Source of the DNA: Oncomelania hupensis
Lineage: Eukaryota; Mollusca; Gastropoda; Littorinimorpha; Pomatiopsidae
Length of the DNA stretch: 64,000 nt
Reading direction: 5' to 3'
Assembly (NCBI GenBank): GCA_036898135.1
Contig: CM072526.1
Location: forward strand, 1,891,534-1,955,533
Shown: positions 49,688-61,450 of the stretch, piece by piece
How the letters are laid out: each line of letters starts with the position of its first letter
Numbering within the stretch: position 1 is the stretch's first letter
The notes under the pieces: model-generated
The model's database searches: none
What the model saw: only the letters and a program-made list of their open reading frames with translations
What the model was told of the DNA's origin: nothing
Translations under genes and position numbers: made by a program

Positions 49688-50812
49688 CCTTTTACCTGAC
49701 CCCCGTTTGTAAGGATGTTGTAGGTTTTTATCTTTTACCTGATCCCCGTTTGTAAGGATGTTGTAGGTTTTTATCTTTTACCTGACCCCCGTTTGTAAGG
49801 ATGTTGTAGGTTTTTATCTTTTACCTGACCCCTGTTTTTAAGGATGTTGTAGGTTTTTATCTTTTACCTGACCCCCGTTTGTAAGGATGTTGTAGGTTTT
49901 TATCTTTTACCTGACCCCCGTTTGTAAGGATGTTGTAGGTTTTTATCTTTTACCTGATCCCCGTTTGTAAGGATGTTGTAGGTTTTTATCTTTTACCTGA
50001 CCCCCGTTTGTAAGGATGTTGTAGGTTTTTATCTTTTACCTGACCCCTGTTTTTAAGGATGTTGTTGGTTTTTATCTTTTACCTGACCCCCGTTTGTAAG
50101 GATGTTGTAGGTTTTTATCTTTTACCTGACCCCCGTTTGTAAGGATGTTGTAGGTTTTTATCTTTTACCTGACCCCCGTTTTTAAGGATGTTGTAGGTTT
50201 TTATCTTTTACCTGACCCCCGTTTTTAAGGATGTTGTAGGTTTTTATCTTTTACCTGACCCCCGTTTTTAAGGATGTTGTAGGTTTTTATCTTTTACCTG
50301 ACCCCCGTTTTTAAGGATGTTGTAGGTTTTTATCTTTTACCTGACCCCCGTTTTTAAGGATGTTGTAGGTTTTTATCTTTTACCTGACCCCCGTTTTTAA
50401 GGATGTTGTAGGTTTTTATCTTTTACCTGACCCCCGTTTTTAAGGATGTTGTAGGTTTTTATCTTTTACCTGACCCCCGTTTTTAAGGATGTTGTAGGTT
50501 TTTATCTTTTACCTGACCCCCGTTTGTAAGGATGTTGTAGGTTTTTATCTTTTACCTGACCCCCGTTTGTAAGGATGTTGTAGGTTTTTATCTTTTACCT
50601 GACCCCCGTTTGTAAGGATGTTGTAGGTTTTTATCTTTTACCTGACCCCCGTTTGTAAGGATGTTGTAGGTTTTTATCTTTTACCTGACCCCCGTTTGTA
50701 AGGATGTTGTAGGTTTTTATCTTTTACCTGACCCCCGTTTTTAAGGATGTTGTAGGTTTTTATCTTTTACCTGACCCCCGTTTGTAAGGATGTTGTAGGT
50801 TTTTATCTTGTT
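49688..50812. repeat. 43-bp minisatellite, 26 units
   Basis: The unit is TTTTACCTGACCCCCGTT, then TGTAAGGATGTTGTAGG, then TTTTTATC (43 bp). Unit types differ at a C/T in GACC/GATC, at CCCCG/CCCTG and at GTTTG/GTTTT. The left end shows a repeated five-unit order and the middle is a homogeneous run of eight identical units. Intergenic between the cadherin and zinc-finger genes. Confidence 0.97.
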
Positions 50813-51523
50813 TTATCCCTTGCCCTTCCTGGGTCCCCCTCCTGTTGCCCTATCTTAAGCCCAGTCCCCTATACGCACCTGTGTCCGGGGACTTAAATTT
50901 AATCGAAAACTTTTTGTTTAGAAAGTGACTGCTGGCGAGTTCAACTTATTCTATCTCAAGCACAGATACATTTTTACAGCCTATTCATAACTGACCATGC
51001 AAGGATTTATCCGTGTGGAGAGGGTATTGCTACTGAATGCGTCCTAATTTGGTTGTAATTGTCACACAATTGACTTTGAACCCTTGAACCCATTCTTTGA
51101 TTTCCAGCGAACAAGAAACACATGTAGTTAACTGATTCTGCTTATAATTTAGATAGAATTCTTGCAACTTCTTACCACGATGGTGAGTCAGAAACAGTTC
51201 TAATCTGCCATGGAAGTTGCAGAGATGGCTATGAACTATGACAGTAATAATTCTGATAATCCTGACGAATCATTCAAGGAAAAAAAAAAACAATTATCAA
51301 AAACTTTTCAGTAGTTCCAAAGTTATAGAGTTTGTTTTTTAAAGTGTGCAGTGCCCCTGAATTCTAGGAAAAATCCTCTGCACTGCTGGGCCAGAGGTAA
51401 AATGGCAGCTTTGAACAACTTGGACCAAATCAACATGACAGGTAAACAAAAAAGGCTGTAACTGGATAAACTGTGTGAAGTATCATATTAAGCTGCTATT
51501 ATTATTATTTATACGTTCCCATC

Positions 51524-52128
51524 TTAGTTAGTTAGTCAGTCATTGTTTATAGGGTCCAGCAGATTGCAAAGAGCCGAATTAGGGCCACAACTTGGTTGAA
51601 AAAGGGCTCAACCCTGATCTGTATAAAAGATCTGCTGAAACAACCCTAAGGGTAACACTGAAGGCACTCCACCAGCCAGTTACTTTACAATAAATGCATC
51701 CCATGCAGAGGATGCTGAGACTGTATTCTAATTTATCTAACCCCCGTTTACAAAAACAAAATAGAATATAAACATCATTGTAAAATATTAACAAATCATT
51801 TACATATAAAATGCCTACATTGCTAAATAATAATATCACAGAAAGCCCTAGTGACCATTTGGCAAAACGTGTCCCATATTCCCAAGCTGACCCAACACAC
51901 ATGAGTTTTGGGAGAGTTTTCAAGATAAAAGGTAGGTGATTGGTCTAGCGAAGAAGATAGTAGATTGATAGAACAGAGTAGGAATGAGAAAGAACAAAGG
52001 AGAAAGACAGCGACATTGGGAATTTAAAGCACAAAATTTTCAGAAAGTGGGGATACTATTTATACAGAGCCTTCCCCCCTCCCCCACCTTCTCTTTCCCC
52101 CCTCCCCCCTACAATTCCACGGGGGTCC
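51524..52128 (-). mobile_element. TATA-bearing retroposon, copy G (variant subfamily)
   Basis: Minus orientation with a (TTAG)n tail at the left and a C-rich expanded terminus (about 52073-52128). It has the same variant segment as copy D. It keeps an open frame of about 114 codons (51579-51923) although its sequence is clearly diverged from the other copies. Confidence 0.78.
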
Positions 52129-53554
52129 AAAGGTAATGTAGTCAAGGTTTGAGATGATATGCCTTCACTACTTAACATTCCTCTACCAAGCTGCCAACTG
52201 AATCTGCAAAAATAATGTTCCCATTTTACACAGCAACCCAGTCTCAAGGTCCTGATGTCAAGAGGCTGTGTGCCTTGTTTCCACACACCATAGCTGAGAC
52301 TCGCCCGAGGTTTAAGTCCGCCTCTCCACTGCTCGCTGCAGCTAGCTGGTGATAGGATTTGACGTTCAGCTGCAATCCTGATATTAGTTGCTTAACACTG
52401 CCGGTGACGCGCCTACGTGTGCAGGTTAAATCCTAAGCAACACTGTGAAGCAGCCGATATGGCCTAAGGGAAGCAACCGCTTTCATTCGTTCAAACAATC
52501 ATTTTGAGTCACTGTACTTGTGACTTTTCATAGAAATTATCGGAAAAGAGGTTCTGCAACCAAGGAAACCAAACAAGCAAGGAAAATGGCAGGTGGTAGG
52601 CGCCAAAGGAATATTCCTCTTTCCGAAATGATCCTACTAATCTTGAGCGTGGATGTCAGAATTCAATTCAATTACTGCCTATTCTGAGAAAGCAAAGAAA
52701 ATGGTATGCTTCGCATTGTGACCAACTAATGCACTTAACAGTGTGACTTCATCATCTACTGCAAATTTGGCAGTTTTACTTTATAGTTTGCTGCCTCCCT
52801 TTGTTTACGCTGTTCTACAATCTTCACGATATATATTTGTGTCTCAAAATGAACAGTTTTGTGTTTATCTTGATTGGCTCTTTCCATTGATACTGAATAT
52901 ATTGGGGTTGGATAAGACTTTCTAAACAAACTGCATCTGAAACGTGTCAAAATTACCACGGAATTGAGCCAACGTATGGCATTAGTCCAAGGGAAAAAAA
53001 ACTAGCTGTCCGACTACAGTGGCAAAGACTTAACTACTGAGAAGTATGAAGAACGGTCACGTTTAAAAAGCACATAGCTGACGAACAGTTCTAAATGAAA
53101 ACTACTCGTTTTTTCCAAATAATATTACCCACTATGTTATGCGGAAATGCACATAAATCTGGAAAGGCCAGCATAAAGAGGTATACAGTTGTGGTGGATT
53201 TCAGTGCAGGGGCTAGTCATGTCAACACAAAGCAAGCGGAGCCACAGAAATAAATCAACGCAGACAGTATCAATGCGCTGAATCACTACGCCTCGCTGCT
53301 AAAGCTGACCCACAGCCCAGCGGAGAGACAAAACCTAAGCCTTGGCAAGTCTCAGTTATGCAGTGAGCAGAGTGTCTTTAAACAACAATTATTCAGTCAA
53401 CATCTACTAAGCTCTATTCAGTTCTTGCACAATAGGTCCCACTCCCATTAGTCTACCTTTCTCCTTGTTTCCTTGCACACACACACACACACAAACACAC
53501 AAGAGTGCCAGATATCTATGAAGAAAAGGCTGTGTATGCAGATGTAGACAAACA
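52129..53554. other. No gene recognised; old dispersed-repeat fragments
   Basis: Words such as GCCTTGGCAAGTCTCAGTTATGC (53340-53365) and a related one at 36660-36700 (TTAGCGAGTCTCAGCTAAGC) point to another dispersed family. This may be 3' UTR or downstream flank of the zinc-finger gene. I could not place a polyadenylation signal with confidence. Confidence 0.5.
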
Positions 53555-54036
53555 CCTCTGATACTCAAGACTCATCTTTGCGTGACATCCTCAATGCGGG
53601 CACAGGCATACATGCCAGCGGTACGGCCAGCCACTTCATTTTGCGGAGCGTGAAAGCTCGCCGAGTCAAAAAGAAGTCTTTTAGATAAATCACTTTTCTG
53701 ATTTTGACGCAACTGCCCCATCTTGCAGGGTAAGGCATACTTTCAGTTCAAGCACAAGCATAAATCGCAGTATGGTCAACAACAATTTTTTTTGCTGAGT
53801 GGGAAAGGGCGCTGCGTCAAAAAAGAAGTCTTATTGCTAACTAATTTTTCTGATTTTCAAATAACTGCCCCGTCTTCCATCATATGGTCTGCCCTCAAAG
53901 CGAGCACAAACACACATGCCAGTATAACCAACAGCATCTTTTTGCTGAGTGGGACAGAGCCACTGTGCCCTAAAAAGAGTGTTATCAATGGGGAAAAAAC
54001 AAAAATCTGATTTCACAGAACTGCCCCGTCTTCCAT
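53555..54036 (-). repeat. 154-bp tandem repeats, decayed partial copies of the zinc-finger terminal exon
   Basis: AACTGCCCCGTCTTCCAT occurs at about 54019 (coding end), 53865 and, as AACTGCCCCATCTTGCAG, 53711, spaced 154 bp. Words GAAGTCTTTT and GCTGAGTGGGA recur between them. On the minus strand each unit has a pyrimidine tract and AG, then CCCACTCAGCAAAAA, similar to CCCACTTGGCAGGAAG of the terminal exon, and ends like its ATGGAAGACGGGGCAGTT. The finger cysteine/histidine pattern is lost and frames are broken, so these are remnants. Confidence 0.65.
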
Positions 54037-54270
54037 GGTGGGGTCTAGATGCCAGATGATGTGGGCGGTGAATTCCAGCCGATTGCCCAGTTTTTTCAGG
54101 CACTTCTTGCAGGTGAAGGGGTCCGTCTCATCAGCAGAATGCAAGCTCTGGTGCAGGAGACCCAAGGCGCTGTCCTCGAACCAGATGCAGCAGTACTGGC
54201 ACCTCATCATCTTCCTGCCAAGTGGGAAGTTCTCAGTGGTGCAGCCTGCTGACGTGCCTCTGTGGAACAG
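54013..54270 (-). CDS. Terminal exon with two C2H2 zinc fingers (Ikaros/Hunchback-like pair)
   Basis: Likely a nuclear protein. The acceptor GACGTTTCAG lies just above 54270 and the stop TGA at 54015-54013. The 85 residues contain finger 1 CQYCCIWFEDSALGLLHQSL followed by H (C-x2-C-x12-H-x3-H). The joiner SADETDPF leads to finger 2 CKKCLKKLGNRLEFTAHIIW followed by H (same spacing). It ends PTMEDGAVL. Known: the C-terminal fingers of Ikaros and Hunchback proteins have a similar C-x-x-C...H...H-DPF-C-x-x-C...EF-x-x-H pattern and mediate dimerisation. The match is by motif only; orthology is unproven. Phase 0 junction with the exon at 56261-56527. Confidence 0.85.
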   Translation of the reverse strand: MFHRGTSAGCTTENFPLGRKMMRCQYCCIWFEDSALGLLHQSLHSADETDPFTCKKCLKKLGNRLEFTAHIIWHLDPTMEDGAVL

Positions 54271-54361
54271 CTGAAACGTCATAACAGTCAAGTTAAGTCA
54301 ACAAATCTGTAGTCCTCAAAACCAGGGAGAATGTCACAGTTCTAATGAAACATGGCAACCC

Positions 54362-54369
54362 TAAAGGAC

Positions 54370-54406
<37 letters not shown>
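54362..54406. repeat. (TA)n microsatellite
   Basis: About 44 bp of TA dinucleotides in the last intron of the zinc-finger gene. The rest of that intron (54271-56260) has no recognised exon. Confidence 0.92.
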
Positions 54407-54407
<1 letters not shown>

Positions 54408-55757
54408 CAGCATTTGCCTAAACTCATTGCTTATACATACAATACAGCATTGGCAAACGTGTTCACATTCGATATACTACAATAATTCTGCAAATACCAG
54501 AAAGTTTTTGGTCAGGACACATTATAATGACTTTAATGTATATCAGGGTGGAGAACAACTGAATCAAGAAATCTCTGAAATCCGGCCGGGGCCCAGGGGC
54601 CAAGCCCCGGTATTCGCCCCCTGGAAGAAAATGAATGTATGCAATTTTGAAAGTAATTTAGGGCCTCTCCTGAAAGCAAAAAGCACAAAGTAAACATGAA
54701 TAGAAACAACAACAACAACAAAAAGAATGTTTTATGCACATGTCTTTCAAAAAAGTTAAGAATCTTGATTTGTAGGCCTAACAAAGTTTCAGGTCCACCA
54801 CTGTTACAAACAAACTCCACATTTCCAATTTTACTGGGTACACGGTTGTCTATTTTTTTTAGCAATAAACAGGCAAGAATTTTTATAATTTTAGAGATAT
54901 TTCGAGGTACGTTAGTAAAAACACCACATCTTAGGTATTAGTGACTAGTGTATATATTTAAATGAAATAAAAATGCAAAATGAATAGAAATAAATTCTCT
55001 TTTGATTATCTACCTTTTTCTACTTCTCTTGTCATGTCTTGTTTTTTTATTACTCCATGTGTATATAAAAAAAAAGTTTTAAAACGTCCAAACAAGCCCC
55101 CTTCTCTTCTTCACTTTCATGCCAGTCTGTAAGATCGTATGCATGCACTACTGACACTAATTGTCTAATGTCAGTACCGATCTCTTACTTCGACTCCAAG
55201 TCCATTTCTCTCACTTTAATGTCTGATAAATGGAAGCCTGTAAACTCCCCTTCATCAGTTGAAGAATCCAAACCATCCATTGTAGACACACACACACAAT
55301 AAAATTTGAAAAGAAAATATCGAAAAAACGAATGCATCACAGAGAAAACTTGTGGAAATGCAGCGGAATGTTTTCACACAAAAATAAAACCAAAAGTCAA
55401 TTGCCGGAAGTCTCGCAATCTTTCAAACATCGCGAGAATATAACCACATGGTTGATACGGACGCTTTTGGACGTTTTGCCTGTTTAGACCTACGGCCGCT
55501 TTTGGCCGCTATGCCCAGTAAAGTGTAGCCCCTCAGCTTCTAACACTCGGAACTCAATATTTTTTTCTCGGAAATGCAAATGCCTTCCGCGGAAATCCGC
55601 GGATCCGCGGAGAATTCTCCACCCTGTGTATATGTTAAGGTTAAAAATGTTAACAAGGCTACGAAAACAGTCAGATTTTTCAAACAGCAGGACATAAACT
55701 GGGAAGGGTTTAAATATATAATTATCCAAATCTTTCAAAACATCTTTTAGATGAAAA

Positions 55758-56099
<342 letters not shown>

Positions 56100-56260
56100 C
56101 AACAGACAGAAACAAAGAGACACACACAGACAAAGAGGCTGCTGCAGGAATGATTCAATCAGTCACAAAGGATTCAGTCAATCAATGATAGGTGATTCAG
56201 TCAGTCAACACCACAATGTGCAAAAAAAGTGGGTCACAGGCAAACCAAGAACATGTTTAC

Positions 56261-56527
56261 CTGTCCAGGGGCACTAAAGCTGCCGAGAGGGTTATACAAG
56301 CTGTTGGTGTTGTAGATGCTGCCCGCTGTGGGATGAACCGCCGAGGGAGCCAGGTTCAAAGTCGGCGTGGTAAGGATGGGATGGGTGCGAAACGCCAGAA
56401 CGTTGGGCAGCAGGCTGATGGTGGGGCGAGTGGTAGCAGCAGTGGAGGAGGAGGAGAAAGAGGAGGCAGAGGAGGAGAAGGCAGAGTTGTTGGTGGCTGA
56501 GGAAGCTGTGGCTATCTGTGGGTACAC
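56261..56527 (-). CDS. Internal exon of the zinc-finger gene, Ser/Thr-rich
   Basis: The acceptor TTTGCGCAG lies above 56527 and the donor CAG|GTAAAC at 56260, phase 0 to 0, 267 nt. The 89 residues start VYPQIATASSATNNSAFSSS, contain TISLLPNVLAFRTHPILTTP and NLAPSAVHPTAGSIYNTNSL, and end GSFSAPGQ. Low-complexity Ser/Thr and Pro content suggests a disordered linker or transactivation region. It joins in frame to the finger exon (GQ|LFHRG) and to the exon at 62730 (IQQQ|VYPQ). Confidence 0.78.
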
Positions 56528-58540
56528 CTGCGCAAATACAACCAAACAATTAATGTGAAAAATAGAGGAAATTTAGTAAGCATTGGAATAGGGTAGCTTC
56601 AGCTAGTCTCTGCAACACCCTTAAAAAAAAAAGTCTGTTTACGGTATCCCGATCTACCCCAATTTTATTGGCCGTCCCTAAACGTTTTTTGTGATCGTAT
56701 TAAAAAAAAAATTGAAAAAAGCCAAAAAAATCGCACCTAAGGTGGAAAAGGTTTAAAAAATTTTTTTTTTTTTTTAAAAGAAACCGACCTACCAACCCTA
56801 TTTTTATTTTGAAAGTTACCGTAAGCAGACATTTTTTTGTGTGTGTGCCTTACCTGCCCCGTTCAGCATGAACGAATAATTTCAATAAAACATCTGTTGC
56901 CACATAATTCTATATTGGTTTTACTTCTTAAAGACTTTCATAACTCAAAACGTTCATTCCCTCTTAGCATAGGTGTTTGCTGTTTTTATTTCTTCATAAT
57001 TCTATATGAAATCCTCTGACTCTTTCACCCTTCTTCGTGCATTACGCAAGGATTATGTGCTTACTTGTGTTTTATGACCTTATGTGCATGATTTGATTAG
57101 TTTTCATCCTTGAATAGTGGCGAGGAAACGGGTTGCCATTTTAGAGGTGTGTACTTCATAAACTCAGTTTAATTCATAATTCTTTCAGCTGATTTGAAGA
57201 AAGATCTGCAGGAAATAAAAGACACAAACTCCATCAGTTGAGAACTTCCATTGATTTTAGTATTGTACGGGAGGCATCATTCCATGGCATGAAATTCCGA
57301 GGGGTGATTCAGCATGAGCGCAGGGGCTGTTTAGGAAATGACATTCTAGTCTGATATGATGTAGGTTAGTGACGCATTGCATGCAGTGGTTACTTCCCTT
57401 GTGTCAGTTGAAACAACAAATCAATGGTTTCGATTTTTATACATATAGATCAAGATCTAAATTTTGTTTAAATTAAGAAAATAAATTAATAAATAAAAAT
57501 TGGCAAAAAAAATATGAAACTGAGGAACTTTTTTTTACCAAAAAGAAAAGTGTTTATGCCTGTTCACAAATAAAATATTAATTAAGTTTAGTTGGGTTTT
57601 CTCCCCCCTATAACTTCTCTACCATCGAGAATGCTTTCAATAGTGTTGATTCATTTTACCAGCATGTGCAATACTTAGAATACTTTGCCAAGCATGAATG
57701 ATAGCAATGGAATACAAAACGTAAGTTACTTGAGAGTCCAAAGAATCCACACTGGCACTGCATACAGAAGGGTATAATTGTAATTTCTGGAATATGCAAG
57801 AAACAATAGCTCTCGCTATATGAAGTGTTACACTTTCAAAAGATCATCTCCCATCCAAATGTCGCTCAATATTGGTTGACTTTAGCTGCAGATAGGTCCC
57901 TTGCCCCTTTTCTCTCACTCCCACACAGAGGCGCTTGCTACATTATTGTGAATTTGTACAGGATTAACTCCGTCAAAATGTCGCTAATTCTGATACAATA
58001 GATGATTATCTTCACTTCAGTAAGGCTGATATTCTTTTTGTATTTATTTGTAAAGCTGAACTTTGATTTTTATCTCCAGAATTTTCAACCAACCCAGGGG
58101 CTAACTTTCACAATTTCCAGGCAATCCAATGACAGAACTGAACTGGACAAATGACCTTGCTCATAGCTCACCTGATCTTACTCATAGCTCATCATCTGAT
58201 CTTGCTTAATAGCTAAACTGATCTTACTCATATCTGAACTGATCTTGCTTATAATTACTGTAAGGTCGACAGCTGAGCATTCACTGAAGTTAATTTGAGT
58301 GATGAATAAAGTTTCCTTCTATGAATTTACCCAGAGATAATAACACTGAATCTTTTTTTCCCCTTTGCACTAGCAAATTAATGTTATATTGAATCATGTT
58401 TCAAATTCTGTTTTCAGTTCTAATTACTGTCAAACTATTCCAAACATGTTTGTTTTACATGCACATTGTATAAATCAATAAGATGTAATATTAATATTAT
58501 TACTAATAGTTAATAATATTACTACTAATACTACTATCCT
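56528..58540. other. Intron of the zinc-finger gene, nothing coding recognised
   Basis: AT-rich sequence with poly-A/T runs near 56695-56780 and repeated words TGATCTTGCT/TGATCTTACTCAT at 58150-58250. No array or clear mobile element. Confidence 0.6.
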
Positions 58541-58544
58541 ATCC

Positions 58545-59030
58545 TATCCTGTCTCGTAACTCGGAGGTCGTAGGGGCACTACAGATGATCGTTTAACCAG
58601 CATACTCCATCTTTCTCTGTCCTCAACAGCCCTGATATGATGGCTTCGCTCAGTGTCAAACCAGTCCATTCTCGAATGTTGTCCTCCCACCTCTTTTTCT
58701 GTCTCCCTCTTCTTCTACCTCCTTGCACTGTGTCTTGCAGAATGGTCTTTGCAAGGCCTGATGATCTGGTGACGTGGCCATACCATCAGAGTTTCCGTTT
58801 CTTCACCACTGTGAGCAGCAGGCCATCGTGTCCAATGGCCTGTGCGACGGTCTGTCGGACTTCGTCGTTGGTGATGTGTTGGGTATAGGAAATGCCCAGA
58901 AGTCTTCCGTAGCACCTCATCTCCATGCTTTGTATTCTTCGTTGTAGATCTGCTGTGAGGGTCCATGCTTCGCAAGCATATAGGAAGATGGAGATTACAA
59001 GGGAGCGCAGCAGTCTTACTTTGGACTAAT
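58545..59030 (-). pseudogene. LINE retrotransposon C-terminal fragment
   Basis: On the minus strand frames read YACEAWTLTADLQRRIQSME, MRCYGRLLGISYTQHITNDE, then GRQKKRWEDNIREWTGLTLS and LVKRSSVVPLRPPSYETG. These are typical of the C-terminal region downstream of the reverse transcriptase domain in non-LTR elements. Frameshifts break it. The same tail is at 27419-27700. Confidence 0.78.
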
Positions 59031-59342
59031 ACTATTATTAATCATAATAATAATAATGAATTACATCAATGTAGCCCAGATCTCAAAAAGACTCAATGCA
59101 AATATTGCACTCCACATATTCATTCAACATCTATTTAACAAAACATAACATGTGTACATTAACCAAACTAATTACTTAACACTTAAGCTGGCTGTCACTA
59201 TAAAAGTCATGCAATGCAACTCCTTTGGCCCTACTGATTGCAGTTATGTCCCTTTTACCATATTGGAAACCAATGGCTTCCTTTTCATCACTACAATCCA
59301 CTAAGACGAACTTGTCACAATCGATTCAGGTGCCTGTGGTCT

Positions 59343-59650
59343 TCAATCTATTCTTTCGTTACATTTTCTTCTCTCCGAAGGTAGTAAAAGGTACATGGGT
59401 GGCATGAGCATACTTCCAAGCCCAGTGGTTATGCTGAGTAAAGCATTTATTGATACATCTTTGATCTTATCATTCTGTCGTATCATTATGGCTAATATTT
59501 GAACGCATAAAATAAATATATAATGCGAGAGCGGATTCCCCTGTCTGCAGCCACGTACGCCTTCTATGAAACCACTGGGATACCTGACCATTAACACAAA
59601 CTGAAGGTTTTATTTTACCCGGTTGGGTGAGTCAAGGTAATGGTAGGCTA
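59343..59650 (-). pseudogene. LINE reverse transcriptase fragment
   Basis: The minus-strand peptide contains GFIEGVRGCRQGNPLSHYIF and ILCVQILAIMIRQNDKIKDV, matching the RGCRQGDPLSPYIFILC...LA motif of non-LTR reverse transcriptases. The palm-domain catalytic Asp pair is not included. It may belong to a different element from 58545-59030, because 300 bp of unrelated sequence separates them. Confidence 0.75.
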
Positions 59651-60899
59651 GTTTGATATATTTCCTTTTTCCAGGTTCTGTTGTCACTGATCAGAGTGGC
59701 ACAGGGGATGCAAATGCATCGGTCAAATGCATCTATGTCAGTCTTTATACGTTCAATGTTGAATAGATGTGTGTTGTCAAACGGAAACAAATTTAAGATA
59801 TTATGTTAGAAACAGGTTTTTGATAACTGTTGAATAAATATTTCAGTTGTTAATCTTTGATTTAAATGTTAAACATAGTTCTTGAGCAACTTATTCATTA
59901 TGATAATGTTTATTTTGCAAAAGGTTGTTGCAAACGGTGACAATTTTGGGGCTGAGGGTGGTCAACAGCGGGATGAAGCATTGTGTACTGTGCACAGGAA
60001 TTGGGGTGTGTCACAGGGCAGCCTGTGATGAAACCGGGTAGAAAGTGTGGGTGGAGAGTTAATGAGTTGGGGTAGTAACTGCGCGCTGCCGTATGGTTGG
60101 TTATGCGTGGGAAGTGTGATTTTGAACAGCATAGTTCGGCCAGCCAGTTTTGGAATGTGTTCACTGTAGTCAGAACACGTTTTGCAGAGTAACGGAGAAG
60201 ACCTGTGGTCTTGTGTCTCTGGGTATTTTGTTCTGGAAGTAAGGTTGGGACAGTTGTTAACGTAAATGATAACTGGTTCTAAAAGAAAACCTAGTGGGAA
60301 TTGTTACGGTTGTGGTAACAAGCTCAAGGAAGTGTAGAGCAAATAACTAAGTTTGTGTGTTGTGGTAAGTTAGTGTAGAGGAGGTCCACTAACAGGAATT
60401 ACTACGCACTGGATACCTTACTTGGAGTACTGTGTAGGCGAGCAGTGGAAGGGGCTAGCTACAGGTACATTACATTCGAGCCGTGTGGGTAAGTGTGATG
60501 GTGATCTTCCTTTACTGTGCTAATGACCGATGGCCGGCTGTTTGGGTGTTGAACGATAGCTGTGCGTGAGGCTGGGGGAAGGATGGTTGCACTGGGGAGA
60601 GGCAGACGAAAGGAAGAGTGCGACTGAAGGAGGGAGAATGAGGGTGAAGTGTGGTGAAGGTAGGATGGAAGTGGTTGCGGTTGTTGAGGTTGCGGTTGCT
60701 CAAGATGGATAATGTGTTGATGATTACATGTATTCATTTGCAGCATTGTTCATTTCATGCATTCATAATGTCATTTAGTTTTTGAATTATGTGTTTGATT
60801 ACAAGTGATGGTAATAGTAGTCAAGGGAAGTGAAGTGGACAGCAGTGGCGTTTCCTCAAGATACAGGAATTAGTGTAGTAGGGGGGAAGAGTGTGAGGA

Positions 60900-61450
60900 G
60901 GGAGGGGGACAGAATCGGGTGGACATGACATTAACAATAGGACAAGCATGTTGCAGGTTCGAAAGTTCGTTGTTCGAGGGTCTTCGAAAGTTCGTTGTTC
61001 GAGGGTCTTCGAAGTTCGTCGAATTCATCAGCTCGACACTGAGCAACGTTGACCAGCGTCGCGCAACAACGACGACGACATTTGGTCGTGTGGACCCAGC
61101 ATCATCATCACCACCCGTTCGTCCACGTCCGTGTTTGTGTGTACATCTTCATTGTTCCACAACCCCACCTTTTCCGCGGTGGTTGTGACGTCTGTGTATG
61201 GAACCTGGCCTCGACGTCACAGTGTTAGCCGACTGGAGGAGTTAGGCTGGGAGGCGTCGACGGTGGCAGGGCTGCCGCAACTACAGCGTCATCATCATCA
61301 TCATCATCGTCAGCGGTGGGAGGGACTGGCGACACCACTACGCCTGGATTCCATAGCGACAGTCCGGTGACAGTCACGAGGAGGGGCAGCTACTTTTCGG
61401 AGACATCAGCGGGGACGCCCTACTATCAGGTCGGCTTTTTCTTTGTTGTC
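60900..61450. other. GC-richer unassigned stretch inside the zinc-finger gene intron
   Basis: Contains a 25-bp direct repeat (TTCGAAAGTTCGTTGTTCGA, then GGGTC, at about 60958-61010), CpG-containing words and GTCGACG motifs, unlike the surrounding AT-rich intron. Downstream, AATAAA occurs at about 61643. It might be a retroelement terminus, a promoter or an exon of another gene; I could not find a convincing open frame on either strand. Confidence 0.4.

Noticed and set aside
54035..54274. Plus-strand frames opposite the zinc-finger exon
   Set aside because: The minus strand gives correctly spaced C2H2 fingers with a splice acceptor and stop; the plus frames are shadows.
60459..60746. Minus-strand His/Pro-rich frames near 60.5-60.7 kb
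   Set aside because: Low-complexity frames without supporting splice sites or recognisable domains.
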